DNA from: Diplosphaera chodatii
Taxonomy: Eukaryota > Chlorophyta > Trebouxiophyceae > Prasiolales > Stichococcaceae
DNA length: 64,000 bases
Direction: 5' to 3'
Assembly: GCA_032358165.1 (NCBI GenBank)
Contig: JAALGY010000053.1
Coordinates: 2,232,001 to 2,296,000 of the forward strand
In this document: one piece after another, positions 10,517 through 21,490 of the stretch
Position numbering within the stretch: the first letter of the stretch is position 1
How the letters are laid out: the number at the start of each line of letters is the position of its first letter
Program-made: the position numbers and the translations under genes
The notes under the pieces: model-generated
Databases searched by the model: none
Seen by the model: the letters and a program-made list of their open reading frames with translations, nothing else
Told to the model about the DNA's origin: nothing

Positions 10517-12068
10517 ATGAAGGTCGATGTGCAGTCACGTTCTGGGCGATCACTTATCGATGGCGGTCTCACGCTGCCAGATCAGGCAAGTGCTGCACCG
10601 CGTCGGCTCTCAAATCAGATAGCTGCAGGCAACATGATGGGTGATATCATTCAACACGGGCTCTGACACACGCTTTGATACCACAGGCTACAGTTGAGGA
10701 CCTGAAGACCGCGTTTGCAAGGGCCAAGCCGAAGTTCTACTTGTCCCGGCAGCGCTTTACAACACAGCCGACAGGTCAGGCGCCCCGCGGGGAGCCACTA
10801 ACGGCAGACAGCAAGCCGCTGTCTGCCTACGGCGTGTCAGACGGCGCCACCCTCATCTTCAAGGACCTTGGGCCGCAGGTATGTGTGCTGCCAACTACCC
10901 TCGGCACCCTGCAATAGCAAGTTGCACGTGCATCAAGTGTATGTCACACTGTTGCTGCGACCGCAGATCGGCTATGCCACGGTTTTCTTTTGGGAGTACT
11001 TCGGCCCGCTGGTGCTGTACGCTGCAGTCTATTTCCTACCAAGGCTGGCGTACCCAACAGCCAGGCGAGCCTGCTCAGCGTCATCGAGCAAAGCACTGTT
11101 GCTGTCTTTGACCTATGTGTGCCAAGAAGCATGCCGTCCGGCGTTCCCCTGACGCTGCTGTCAGTGGACCTGCCGACAGGTATTTCCCAGAAAAGAACTT
11201 GACGCAGAAGCTGGCGCTCGCATTCTGGGTGTTCCACTACGCCAAGCGGATACTGGAGACGTTCTTTGTGCATAGGTGGGGTCTTTACTCCTTTGTTATC
11301 ACACATTCGCATTCATGGCCGATCTTGTCATTCCTGTCAATGTTCAGCTGCTGTGACTACTGCAGCACTACGCATTGCTGATGTCTGCAGGTTCAGCCAC
11401 GGCACCATGCCAGTCTTCAACCTGTGGAAGAACTGCAGCTACTACTGGGCCTTCGGGGCCTACATCTCCTGGTTCATCAACCACCCGCTGTACACCCCGC
11501 CAGATGTCAATCGCACCATCCTGCTGCTGACGCTCGGTTTTTGCTGCGAGCTGGCCAACCTGAAGTAAGCATTGTGGACACCGCTGCTATTGACTCATAG
11601 ACTGTACAGCAATTTGCAGTGATGTCACAATGAACCTGGCATCACACCAAGGCAGGTTTCGTTGCACGCAGGTGCCATCTAATTCAGGCCAACCTGCGGC
11701 CTGCGGGGTCAAAGGAGTATGTCATTCCAAAGGGCTTCGACTATATCACGTGCGCCAACTACACGGCGGAGATCGCCGCGTGGCTGTGCTTTGCCCTGGG
11801 CACGCAGACGCTGGCGGCGTTCTTTTTCGCAGCAGCCGGCACCTGCCAGATGGTGCCGTGGGCCATACAGAAGCACAAGCGGCTCAGGAAGGTGATGATG
11901 CTGTTGAGCATTTGCAAAGCAGCTGAGTGCATGCGTCAGGGTTGTCAGGCAGCTGGATGTCTGCAAGAAGGAGCACAACGCCTCGTGTCGTGCATGCAGA
12001 CGTTTGATGGCAAGGATGGACGGCCCAAGTACCCGCGCCGCTGGGTCATCTTTCCACTGCTGTTCTAG
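10517..12068 (+). CDS. CER10: Very-long-chain (trans-2,3-) enoyl-CoA reductase, TSC13/CER10 family
   Basis: The ER enzyme for the last step of fatty-acid elongation, NADPH reduction of trans-2-enoyl-CoA. Seven exons join in phase: 10517-10585, 10687-10878, 10967-11049, 11180-11275, 11391-11564, 11672-11891 and 12000-12068, giving 300 residues (plant CER10 is about 310). Residues 1-87 form the ubiquitin-like domain (MKVDVQSRSGRSL, YLSRQRF, LIFKDLGPQ). The C-terminal steroid-reductase-like domain has the family signatures FHYAKRILETFFVHRFSHGT, ANLRPAGSKEYVIPKGF, CANYTAEI (Tyr235, likely the catalytic tyrosine by analogy with yeast Tsc13) and the end FDGKDGRPKYPRRW. At least four hydrophobic segments span it. 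Intron 1 begins with GC instead of GT. The start is fixed by MKV homology at the start of the ubiquitin-like fold. Assignment is firm. Confidence 0.96.
10586..10686 (+). other. GC-AG intron (intron 1 of enoyl-CoA reductase)
   Basis: The exon ends CAG and the intron begins GCAAGT. The reading LPDQ then ATVEDL matches the family alignment only with this junction, so the non-canonical donor is well supported. Confidence 0.85.
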
Positions 12069-12433
12069 ATCTTGACGTTTTTTGACATCGATGACCTTCA
12101 TTGGCGAGCCAGCAGGGAGACTGAGCGCGGAGGAATGCAAAGCCATCAGCTGCCCACTTGATTGTGTGAGCAGCTTGGGAAGCGTATTCATCTGGTGCTC
12201 CTTGTGAACTAAATATCAGTTGCAATGTTGCAGAGCGATGCAGTCAAACCCTCCTACCAACCCAGCGCCCCAGGTAAAGCAGCAAAGTTGCAAATCGATC
12301 ATCATGCTCCAAGCAGAAATGCGCCAGGTTTATGACTTGGCCACCAAAGGTGCAGGGCATCTTCATCTGATTGGGTTGAACTGAAACACAACCACCAATA
12401 CGCCCCACCGCAAGTGATTCAAACGTGTCGCCA
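12069..12433. other. Convergent 3' intergenic region
   Basis: 365 bases between the reductase stop (+) and the stop of the GATA-finger gene (-). They presumably hold two 3' UTRs. Nothing else was recognised. Confidence 0.4.
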
Positions 12434-15400
12434 CTACACGCACCCTACCATCCTCCCACCTTTCATGCAGTCCACTGCAAGTGAGCACACGACAGTTCGG
12501 TCACACTGCAAATAGTTGTGCAGTCCCTCCACATCGCAGGCCAGCATCAGCAATTTTGAAGCCATGGGCAGGCAAGGCGTACCCATGTGACCGTAAGGTG
12601 TTGCGGTGAATGTTACGTTGATGGGGGGCAGATGAGGCAGGTGGCCGCCGTCGCTGGCGCCGCTGTTTGTCGGAGACGGCTCCTCAAATGTCACATGCTG
12701 GCCCCCCTTGCGGCTGGAAGCACCGCCTGCAGCCAGGCACACATCAACATGTGAGAAGTGCAGAGGTGTTGCTGTGCCATCTGCGAGGCATGTGCTGTGG
12801 CTCTGATAATGGTGCTGAAGTTACAGGCAGCACCTGCACAGCGCCCCACAGGGCTGACGCCGCTCCGGTCCCCCTCGTTCTGCTGCTGCCACTGTGCCAG
12901 CGCCGCCGGAGACTGTAGTGCAGATGCGATCAAATCAGCAGATCACAGACGCCAGGCTTGCTGGTGCAACGATGGACCACGTTTGTCGACACTCACACAC
13001 AAATGTGAGAGATGCATCCAGCAAAACTCGCTTCTTATTTCGCTTCTTATCAACGCACGTTCATGGCGGCTGCTGGCGCCTGCTGCAGCATCGGCAGCCA
13101 TGCAGGGTGGATGCCAAGCTCCCGCAATGCTGCCTCCTGCATGACCAAGCCCAGCCACCTCGACAGGGCTCATAGCCAGCATGCTAGCTCAACAAACGCA
13201 TGACTTATTGCTCTGTGATTGCACGGAGTGCCATGCGCAGCTCCAAACGAGCGCATAGGGGTCACTCCTGTAACAAGTGATGAACAACCCCGATGCTGTC
13301 ATGCAAGCACTGTATCTGCCAATGGCAGCCCTACATGGCAGCCCGGTCAGTCAACGAACGCACCTGCCGCGCTGCTCCCTGCTGCCCGCCGCCGCTGCTG
13401 CTGGTGGACAGCCGCCGCCGCTTGCCGCGCCCGCTGCAGCCGTCGTCGCTCGTGATCCCCTGCCCGACACAAAGCAGTCCACCCTCAAACGCGGCACCTT
13501 CTGGAGGTCTTGGCCAGCCTTGACGGCAGGGTGTACAACAGATCCAGGCCGCCTGCGATATGGAGGCTTACCCTTCCTAGCGTGACCAGGGTGGCACACG
13601 TGCAGCCACCTGACACAGCAGGTGGACGCACCGGCTCGGGGGAGAAGCGGTGCGGGCGGCTGGCCTGCCGCGAGGGGCGCTGCGGCTCGGCGCCCGCCGG
13701 CGGCAGGCTCCAGGCAGGGTCGATGTGCAGCGCCGTCTCTGCTGCGCCATTGGACGTGTTGGGCCGCGGCTCCGGCGACGCAAACATGGGCGCCTGTGCG
13801 CGATAGGGCGGCCACTCAGTGCTGCCAAGGATGCGTAACCCAGTGACAGAATGTTGCTCGTCTGGATTCACTTCATTAGCACTCAACCCCAAAAGTCAGT
13901 AAGGAGATGTGCCGTGCATCGAATGCCGCTCTGCAGCGGGCAGCATGAGGCGTATGACGCACCAGCACGGTCGCTGGCGTCGCCATCTTGCAGGGCTTGC
14001 GCTGGCGGCGGCGGTGGCTCGCGGCCGATGGGACGGCAGATGCTGGCGCTGCCGGTGTATGCGGGGGCACGCCTGTTGCAGCAGACGGCGCGGCAGCAGC
14101 AGCAGCAGCAGCTGCAGCAGTAGCGGCGGTAGTGTCGCGCATCGGATGATTTGCCGTGTCAGCCCCCGCTGGTGTGGCAGCAGTGTTGACGGCAGTGCTG
14201 CCGCCGCGCGCAGAACGCGGGGCACGGCGGACTGTGCCTGGAGGGCTGCACCCTGCCACCTCCACTGCAGCGCTGTCCGGCGCCGAAGCATCACCTGGCA
14301 AGTGGAGCTGAGTCTGATGAGTGCGACACCCTTCAGGAGCATGCGAAACGAGCACTTCATAGGTGACGGTGCTCATTCTGTTGTGCAAAAATGAACTGAC
14401 TGATAACAGAGGATATGCTGCACCTGGTGTTGCTGCAGCGGCAACAGCAGGGGTGGCGGCATCGTGGTCTGCCGGCGGCAGGGGTATCTGCATGCCGTGC
14501 GCGCCCACGTCGTGTGCGTTGAGCGCTGCGATGGTCGCATCATCGACACCCAGGCGAGCGAGGCCCTTGGCCACGGCAGGGAACGTGCCGATGGAAGCTC
14601 GGCAGGCGCCTGCAGGTCAATACATAATCGCTCAGACTTTATCGACCGTGGCTGCAACGTGGTGGGAAGAAGGTGCACATGGGGTGTCAACTGGGAAGGC
14701 AGCAGCGGAGCTTTGAACCCTGCCACTGCACGAAGGCTGAGCCGACTGCCGCAGGCAGCTGCGACTGTGGTTGGGCAATGGGACGCGAGGCCGAGTGGCG
14801 ATCGAGAGCGGCACCCTTCGCCAGGGCGCCGCCGGAGACGAGCAGCGCCATCTCGGGGCGCGAGGCGGACCGCACGAGCCCGTTCACCGCCTCCGCCGCC
14901 CGGATCATGGCCAGGTAGAAGGCGCTGGTGCGGTCGGTGTGCGGCACCAGGGCCACCTGCATCGCAGCAGGCCATGCTGTCAATGCTGAGAACGAAGCAC
15001 ACCGCCGGAGGGACCAACAATGCACACGGCTGTGAGGACATGGCGCAGCTCGGGTGAGAGCACTCATGCACAGCAGGCAGCCCATCAGCCGGGGGCCTCT
15101 GACAGTCTGTCAGTATGGGATCTTCACAAACACATCTGCAGAGAAGTGGTACCTTTGCACACCGTGCGTGTCACAACTAGGAGCACACCTGCACTTGGCG
15201 CAGCGCGAGGGCGGGCTGGCCGTGGGGCGCGCCACCCAGCCTCGTCAGCCGGAAGGGCGCCCGCCCGGGCGCCTCCACCAGGATCTGCACACCACGCTCG
15301 CGCCCGGGTCAGCCAGGCGCTTGCAGCTGCACTGCTGTGCCAAGCTCGCTGCACATCCTGAGAGTGATGCTGCAGGGTGAAGTACTCTAGCACACTTGAG

Positions 15401-18286
15401 ATTGGGGTTGTCCTTCCACCTGCCTCTGCTTGTGCAGTGCACCTAACACCTGCAAAACAACTGACCATGCCAGGGCATTGGCCAAGCACCCGCTGCTGAA
15501 GCCCTCTTGCACGGCGGACTCACACCTGCTCGACGGTAGTGAAGTCGCCCGGCAGCATGGCAGCCGCGGCGTCACGCGCCGCCGGCTCCCCCCGCTCCGG
15601 CCACTTTGGCGGCCGCCCGGGCCGTTTGGCGCTGCCTGCACGGCGCCAACTCTTTCTTTCATTGTTTGGCCCTTCCAGGGTGTCCGGTGGAAGTAGGTGT
15701 CCGGTCGAGCAAAGTGCAACATCCAGGTCGACTCCTGCACCTCAATGCTGCATGCAAGCAGGCGTCAGACGCGGGCGGGCCGCACCTGATGCGGCCGGCA
15801 GCTTCTCCTTCTTGGCGGGGGCAGCGCGCCGGGACTTCTTGCCGGGCCGCGGCGCGTCGGCATCGTCCGGCACAAAGTCGGCGTCTGCATCGGCCAGCGC
15901 GGCGCGTGCCTTGTGCCTCTCTGCACCCCAGGCTCCACCAGAGTCAGCAACAGCTCAGCAGGGCAGGAGTGTAGCCTTCCATGGGACTAGTGTCCCTGGG
16001 AGCAGCCCAAGAGCTGCAGTAACAATGTGAACAAGCGTGGCAGCGAGCGTCCCACCGTGTTGTGTTGTGGCCCGAGTGGCGGGCGAGCTCGGCGTCTGGA
16101 GGTCTGGCTCCTGGCCGTCCAGCGACTTGCGCTTCCTGCTGCCGCCGCTGCAGGTGCCGCACAGGTCCTGGCCTGCAGGGAGGGTGATAGGACGCTTGGC
16201 AAACGCAACAACCATCACTAGCAGCTAGACACTGCCAGTTTCTCAACATGCCCTGGGCCCTGCCGGCTGCATACGGCTCGAAGCCTTAGGTACGGCGTCT
16301 TGACCAATCAGATGCAAGCGAACAGAAGATATGCACACCTGTGGCGGCAGCTGCCCCCTTGATGTCCCGACCGCAGGCCTGGCAGGCGCCCGCTGCGGCG
16401 GCGGCGGGCGTCGTCAGGTGCCAGCGGGCCATGGCGGCGGCGCGGTTGCGCTCGCTGATGCTGGCGACGCTGGCCTTGCCGGGTGCAGACTTGGGCGCCG
16501 TCTGCACCTTGGGCAGCGGCTGAGGCTCCTGCACGCATGCATCTTGTCGCTGGTGAGTTGCGACCGCAGCTGCCTGGCTGCGAGGCTGCTCATAGGCAGG
16601 GCATCACGAGTGGAAGGCTGCGCGCCCTGAGGTCCGCATGCAGAGGTACAATCGGGAGGAGCGCACCCTCCGTGGCTTTGGGGCGGACAGGAACATGAGC
16701 TGCCGGGCGTCGTGCGAGGTGGCCGGCGAGATGGGACCCCGGTTGGAGGGGCGCACGCGGTTTGCTGGCGTGTGGAAGCCGCCGGCCTCTGCAGCAGGAA
16801 GTAGTACAGAGCTTGAGCCAGTCTCGTTTTCGTCGAACGGCTGAAGCTCAGCTGCACCGTGAAATGAAGCCGAGTGGCCTGCATGGTGTCATGCCACTGC
16901 GAGTGGGCATGAACCCCCCGTGCACCCAGGCTGTGCTCCTGGTGGAGACGGCCGGGGCCCACCTGCGCCGGGTGACTTGAGGGGCGTCATGCCACTGCGG
17001 GTGCGCACGGGCGAGCAGGCGGCATCGGGCGCGCGGGGGGACTTGAACAGCCGCGGCGGCGACCGCAGCTGCTGCCGCGCCATCGCCTCTGCGGGCCTCG
17101 GCGACGGCTCCGGGGTCACTTCCCTCAGCGGCCTGCACAGATGCAGCGCCTCATTCACGCTCTGCAGCTGAACCAGCATGACAGCCATGCAAAATGCTGG
17201 TTTGCATTGCTGAGGGAGGCTGCATCTTCACACAACCGTCCAGCGGATGTGCTTCTGAATCTTACAGAATCATAAATTTTGCTCACAGACTTTGCTCAGG
17301 GACATACCCGCTGCCCCACTCGAAAGCGCCGCCATCGCCCTGGTGGTTGGTCACCGGCGTCTGTGCCTCAGCTGGAGGCGGCGGTGCCAGCACACCGCGC
17401 AGGACCCTGCTGTCTGGCGTTGCCAGCGGCGCTGCGATGGGCAGTGCTGCCAGGGGCTGGCGAGCTGGCGGAGACGCAATCTTGCGGGGGGTGCAGCGGG
17501 GCGAGCGCAGCGGCGTGCCGTCTGCCGCCCCGTGGCTCTCGTGCAGCGTCTCGTTCTTCAGGCCGCAGGCGTTGCACAGCACCTTCGGCCCTGCGCAACA
17601 CGTTAGAACATGCGTCACACTGTTGCTACCGCATGCTGCACATGCACCTGGCCCTTTAGCCAATGCATAGCCCCCAGCTTCCCACACAAGTGCCAAACAC
17701 ACAGCTTTTGAGCCGCTGCAGGAAGTGTTAGTCACCTGCGAGGGTAGCCGGCCGCCAGAACGGCGTGGCTGTGGTGCCACAGCGCTGGCAGGGCTCATGC
17801 GGCAGGTCGTGGGCCTGAGCATCGGGAGACGCGGCAGCGCCCTGGAAACACCAGAGATGCATAGTTGTACTTCACCCGTCGTCAGCGAGTTTCAGCGTGC
17901 AAATGATCGCCGTCTGCACCCGCCATGCACTTCGGTGTTAACTAGTGCATGCTCGTCCGGAGGACGGTTCATGCTGCAGACACGCCGCGGATGCATGCGT
18001 TGCTCACTCTGCATGATGTATACATGCAAAACCACGCAGTGCATGCTGTCTGCAGCACTCTGGTACGTGGCGCTGAGAAGCCGGCTGCAGGGATGTTCAA
18101 ATTCCGGATTCGTACCTTCAGCTGGCTGCGGACCCGGCGCGCCCTGGGCGACGCCACACCTCCGGCTTCTTGTGTGCTACCTGCTGTCTGGGTCTGCGAC
18201 AACGGCTCCGCTGAGCCCTCATCTTGGGCAGCTGTTTTGAAATCTGGCGAATACGGGCCGCGGGCCCGTGTCCGAGGCGAGTGCAT
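12434..18286 (-). CDS. GATA-type zinc-finger protein, long, Ser/Thr-Pro-rich
   Basis: Likely a nuclear transcriptional regulator. The start MHSPRTRARGPYSPDF (18286) is followed by an exon at ~17728-17850 with CQRCGTTATPFWRPATLA and one at ~17290-17590 with GPKVLCNACGLKNETLHES. Together they make a GATA finger of the form C-x2-C-x19-C-x2-C, one residue longer than the usual plant x18. The next ~200 residues are rich in SP/TP motifs (TPLRSP, TPEPSP, TPLKSP), typical of kinase targets. Further on are a second CxxC pair (CQACGRDIKG, DLCGTC; ~16340 and ~16180), an acidic-basic segment (ADADADFVPDDAD then GKKSRRAAPAKKEK), a region with LPGDFTTVEQ and VQILVEAPGRAPFRL, an Ala run, a basic GKRRRL motif, and a C-terminal exon with HVTFEEPSPTNS. 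About a dozen exons are inferred; several junctions were checked only by phase. The C-terminal half matches no domain I recognise. One or two internal exons may be wrong, and two adjacent genes are not fully excluded. Confidence 0.7.
14092..14111 (+). repeat. CAG-repeat tract within GATA-finger gene (encodes Ala run)
   Basis: A CAG/GCA repeat in the coding sequence. It reads on the minus strand as part of a long alanine run (TAATAAAAAAA type) in a low-complexity linker. Confidence 0.85.
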
Positions 18287-18806
18287 GGTGCTCTCAATGC
18301 CAACCGCACTTTATGACACAGGCTGCCAGTCAAGATACGAGCAGTGGCGAGTGCAGGCTGCGTGAAGCAGGGCCGTGTGAGCTGCTTGGCCTGACACCTG
18401 CCTGTCATGCAACAATCATGCACACCTTCGAATGTAGTCACGGAGACGAGGTGCGTCGCTGCAACATGCGCAGCGTCTCGAAAAGCAAGCTGCAGGTCGT
18501 GTAGAAACTGGTGAGGAGGTTGTGAAGCGCTAGACGTGAACGCTTGCAGTGAGTGCATGGTTGGTGCTGTCACTTTTTTTGAAGTTTGAATAGTGCTTCC
18601 TGCTGCTGCTGCAGACGCTTCGCCTCAGCGCTCCGTTGGTCGATGCTGCAACGGCTCTGCTTTGCATTGTGGCATTCTTACACTCATAGCATGCCTTAGA
18701 TATACGCATTCTTGCGTACATCTTGCCAGGAGGGCAGACATTCCCTAAGCAACCCTTTGCATAGTCAGATTGCTCAGTCTGAGCAGCTGAGCAGCACCAC
18801 CCCTCG
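18287..18806. promoter_or_regulatory. Divergent intergenic region, GATA-finger gene (-) / Lunapark-like gene (+)
   Basis: 520 bases between opposing start codons. No convincing open frame was found. It presumably holds two promoters or one bidirectional promoter. Confidence 0.4.
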
Positions 18807-21144
18807 ATGGGGGCCCTGTTTTCCCGTTTCACCGGGAGCAGGGTCGGCTCTAGCAGCTTCTACGAGCAATACGAACGAAACTTCGAGCGGCTGAAGGAGT
18901 ACATCGTCAAGCTCAAGGTGGCGCTTGCGGCTGTGCGGCCGGGAAGCTGCATGGACATGCCGTGGATCACTCTGCTTTCACGGGAGCGACGCCCCACAAG
19001 CGCTGCATGCTGCATCGACAGCAGCTGCAGAGTCACACGCTGTGTATGACGTGCATCACTGTATGTGACAGGCGCAGCAGCTGGAGAGTCAGCGGCGGCG
19101 CTCGCGGCTCAGCTCCCTGATCCTGTGGTATGCCTGCGCCATCTTCATCGCCTGCTTCGCATTCGCAGCATGGGTGAGGATGATCTCATCTGCTGAGTTC
19201 ATCAAGTCTACCACAGAGTGAAGATTTTCGGCTGCATGCACGGTGTCCGCTGCCATGGGGTGTCCATTGCGGCGCAGCACCCGCCCACTGCAGACCCTGT
19301 ACCTCCCTCTGCGCAGGTGACGCGGCAGCCGCCCGGCACGTACTCGGTGCGCGGCCACTTCGTGCGGGTGCTGCCGGTCTTCGCGTGGCCGCCGGCCGCG
19401 TGGCTGGCGCACGCGGCCGTGATGTACCTGACCAGCTGGAAGGCGCGGCGGGATGCGGCGCGGCTGCAGCGCGCCCAGGAGCGCATGCGCAAGATGCTCA
19501 CGGACCTGAAGGCAGGCCACATGCTGTGCCCACCCACCGAGCCCTCCCGCAGATCGCAAGGCGCTCCGAGCACGGTCAGGCCTGCAAGGCCAGCGCGCTG
19601 AGGGTCTGGGCGGGAGTGGGTTGCGCCTGGCGCCGCCGCGAGCGTCGTCACCTGAATGTGTGGGCACTTGCCGGCCGCAGGACTCCACGCACTACGACCT
19701 GACGCTGGAGCTGCTGCGCAAGTACGACCCGGAGTTCGCCGCGGCGGAGGCGAAGCAGCGCGCCCGGCTGCGCGCCCAGTCGCCCGCCCCGCGCCCCGGC
19801 CAGCCCGCCGGCAGCCCCGGCACCCCGCAGCAGGCAACCGCTGACATACGCATCATCGCACCGGAGCAGTGCACAGAGCAGCCTGGCCCCTTGTGCACTG
19901 CGTGGTCATACTAATCCCTGTGCATGCACGCTGGCCAGGGGTCAAGGCAGGGCGAGGTGTCATGCTGGCTCCGATGTGTACACGTGCAACTTGTGCGCAG
20001 GCGCAGCACAGCGCGCTGTCGCCGCGGCAGCTGGGCGGCATGGTGGGCAGCGGCATCATGGGCGCCGGCTCCCGCATGTTCCCCGCCCTGGACTACCTCG
20101 CCACCTCCCTCATCGGCGACAACCCGGCGCTCACCGGGGCGCTGCGGTGCGCCGGCCGCTGCATGTGCCGCAGCTGAATCTCATAAATGCAGGTGCCCGA
20201 CCGCAACATCGTCACTGCGGCGCAGCATCCTGTCAGTGGCACCAGCGTCAGTAAGCGTAACCCCTTTTCGCTGCAGGGAGGCGCGCAGCGAGGGCGAGGC
20301 GCTGCGGCTGCGCCTGGCGCAGGCCGAGGCCCGCGTGGCGGAGCTGCAGGTGACGGCGGCCCCGCCCCAGGCGGTCTAGCTTTGTTACATACCCTGCTGG
20401 AGCAGCAGCTCAACGCCGCCCTGCATGAGGGATGTCCTGTTTCTGCTGGGTGAGCTGAGCCGGAACAGGTCTAGACACCCAGCCCATGCACCCTGCCCCG
20501 GACAGGCGGCGAATGCGCAGCTGCGGGAGCGGCTGGGGGAGCCCCTGGAGCCCCCCACGCCGGGCGGGCAGCACATATCGGCGCCGGCGACTCCCACCAG
20601 CATCTCAGCAGCCGCCCGCTCGCAGGTGAGTGACACACTTTGGAGTTGAGCCCCCTGGAGTCAGGTAATTGTGTTGTTCATGCTCCCTCCTGCTCCAGCG
20701 CTTGATTGATGAGGGCCACAGGATAAAGCGACACTGTCGCCAGGACGGTGTGAGACACATTCGCTGATGATTCGGGTTGTCGTGTGCAAGGAGCTGTTGG
20801 AAGCGGCGGCGGCAGCAGGGCCGGACACACCGGCACCTGCTGATGCTCACAGACAGCAGCAGCCAGCGGGCGTACAACAGCAGCAGCAGCCAGCAGCAGA
20901 GCCTGATGAGCAGCGTCAGCCAGCAGCCGTCACATCACCAATGTTGCCGGAGCTCAGCCTGGCAGCATCGCTGTCGTTCAATGACCAGGAAGTTGGGCGG
21001 CAGGCGGCCGATGAAGAGGCAGAGGTCAGCAGCCGGGCCGGCAGAGATGGCAATGGTGATGCTGACAACACCAGCGATGGGCATGATGAAGCCTTCGAGT
21101 TCAGGCGGCGGCCCAATGCAGTGGCGGATCCAGGCCAGACATGA
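18807..21144 (+). CDS. LNPK: Lunapark-like ER three-way-junction membrane protein lacking the zinc ribbon
   Basis: Lunapark proteins stabilise three-way junctions of the tubular ER. Eight exons join in phase: 18807-18917, 19072-19173, 19317-19511, 19681-19833, 20001-20146, 20277-20349, 20506-20625 and 20791-21144 (about 417 residues). The start MGALFSRFTG resembles the myristoylatable Lunapark N-terminus. A coiled coil precedes TM1 (~52-71, LILWYACAIFIACFAFAAW) and TM2 (~87-110, FVRVLPVFAWPPAAWLAHA). A basic coiled coil follows, with the family motif LLRKYDPEF. The segment MFPALDYLATSLIGDNP matches the stretch that normally leads into the C4 zinc ribbon. Here splicing continues in phase into a coiled coil (EARSEGEALRLRLAQAEARV) and a Gln/Ser-rich acidic tail, with no CxxC-HNG ribbon in any exon found. 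Introns 3 (19512-19680) and 4 (19834-20000) appear to be GC-AG. The family call is good; loss of the ribbon should be confirmed with RNA. Confidence 0.82.
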
Positions 21145-21490
21145 TGGAGGATAGTGCGTCGAGTGGCGCCAGGAGTAGGGCCATGTTGCCAGACTCGTTG
21201 TCATCAACAGCGCTGCCTTTACGATGCCATAGTTGCAGGGTTGTGCAGCGGTTTTGATGCATTCGATCTGTTCTTGTCAGGTTTTCCCAGCTCTAGCATA
21301 ATCTACAACCTCACCATAAGCAGAACATCTGACATGACACAGCATGTCAGCAATGGCTGCACTGCCATGCGAGTTACATGGCGCCTGCGGCCTGTCAGAT
21401 CAGCAGTATCTCCTTCGCACAGCACTGTCTGCCTTCAAGATTCCACAGTTCTAGGTCTATCGACGGTTCATCGTATGGGGCTGCAACACC
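21145..21490. other. Convergent 3' intergenic region with a TGTAA on the minus strand
   Basis: 346 bases between the stops of the Lunapark-like gene (+) and the glycosyltransferase gene (-). A minus-strand TGTAA at 21374-21378, about 115 bases after the glycosyltransferase stop, is a candidate poly(A) signal of the chlorophyte type. Confidence 0.35.

Noticed and set aside
20147..20276. CAGRCMC after GALR as the start of the Lunapark zinc ribbon.
   Set aside because: It meets a stop within a few codons, lacks the CxxC spacing and HNG, and lies in what phase analysis shows to be an intron.
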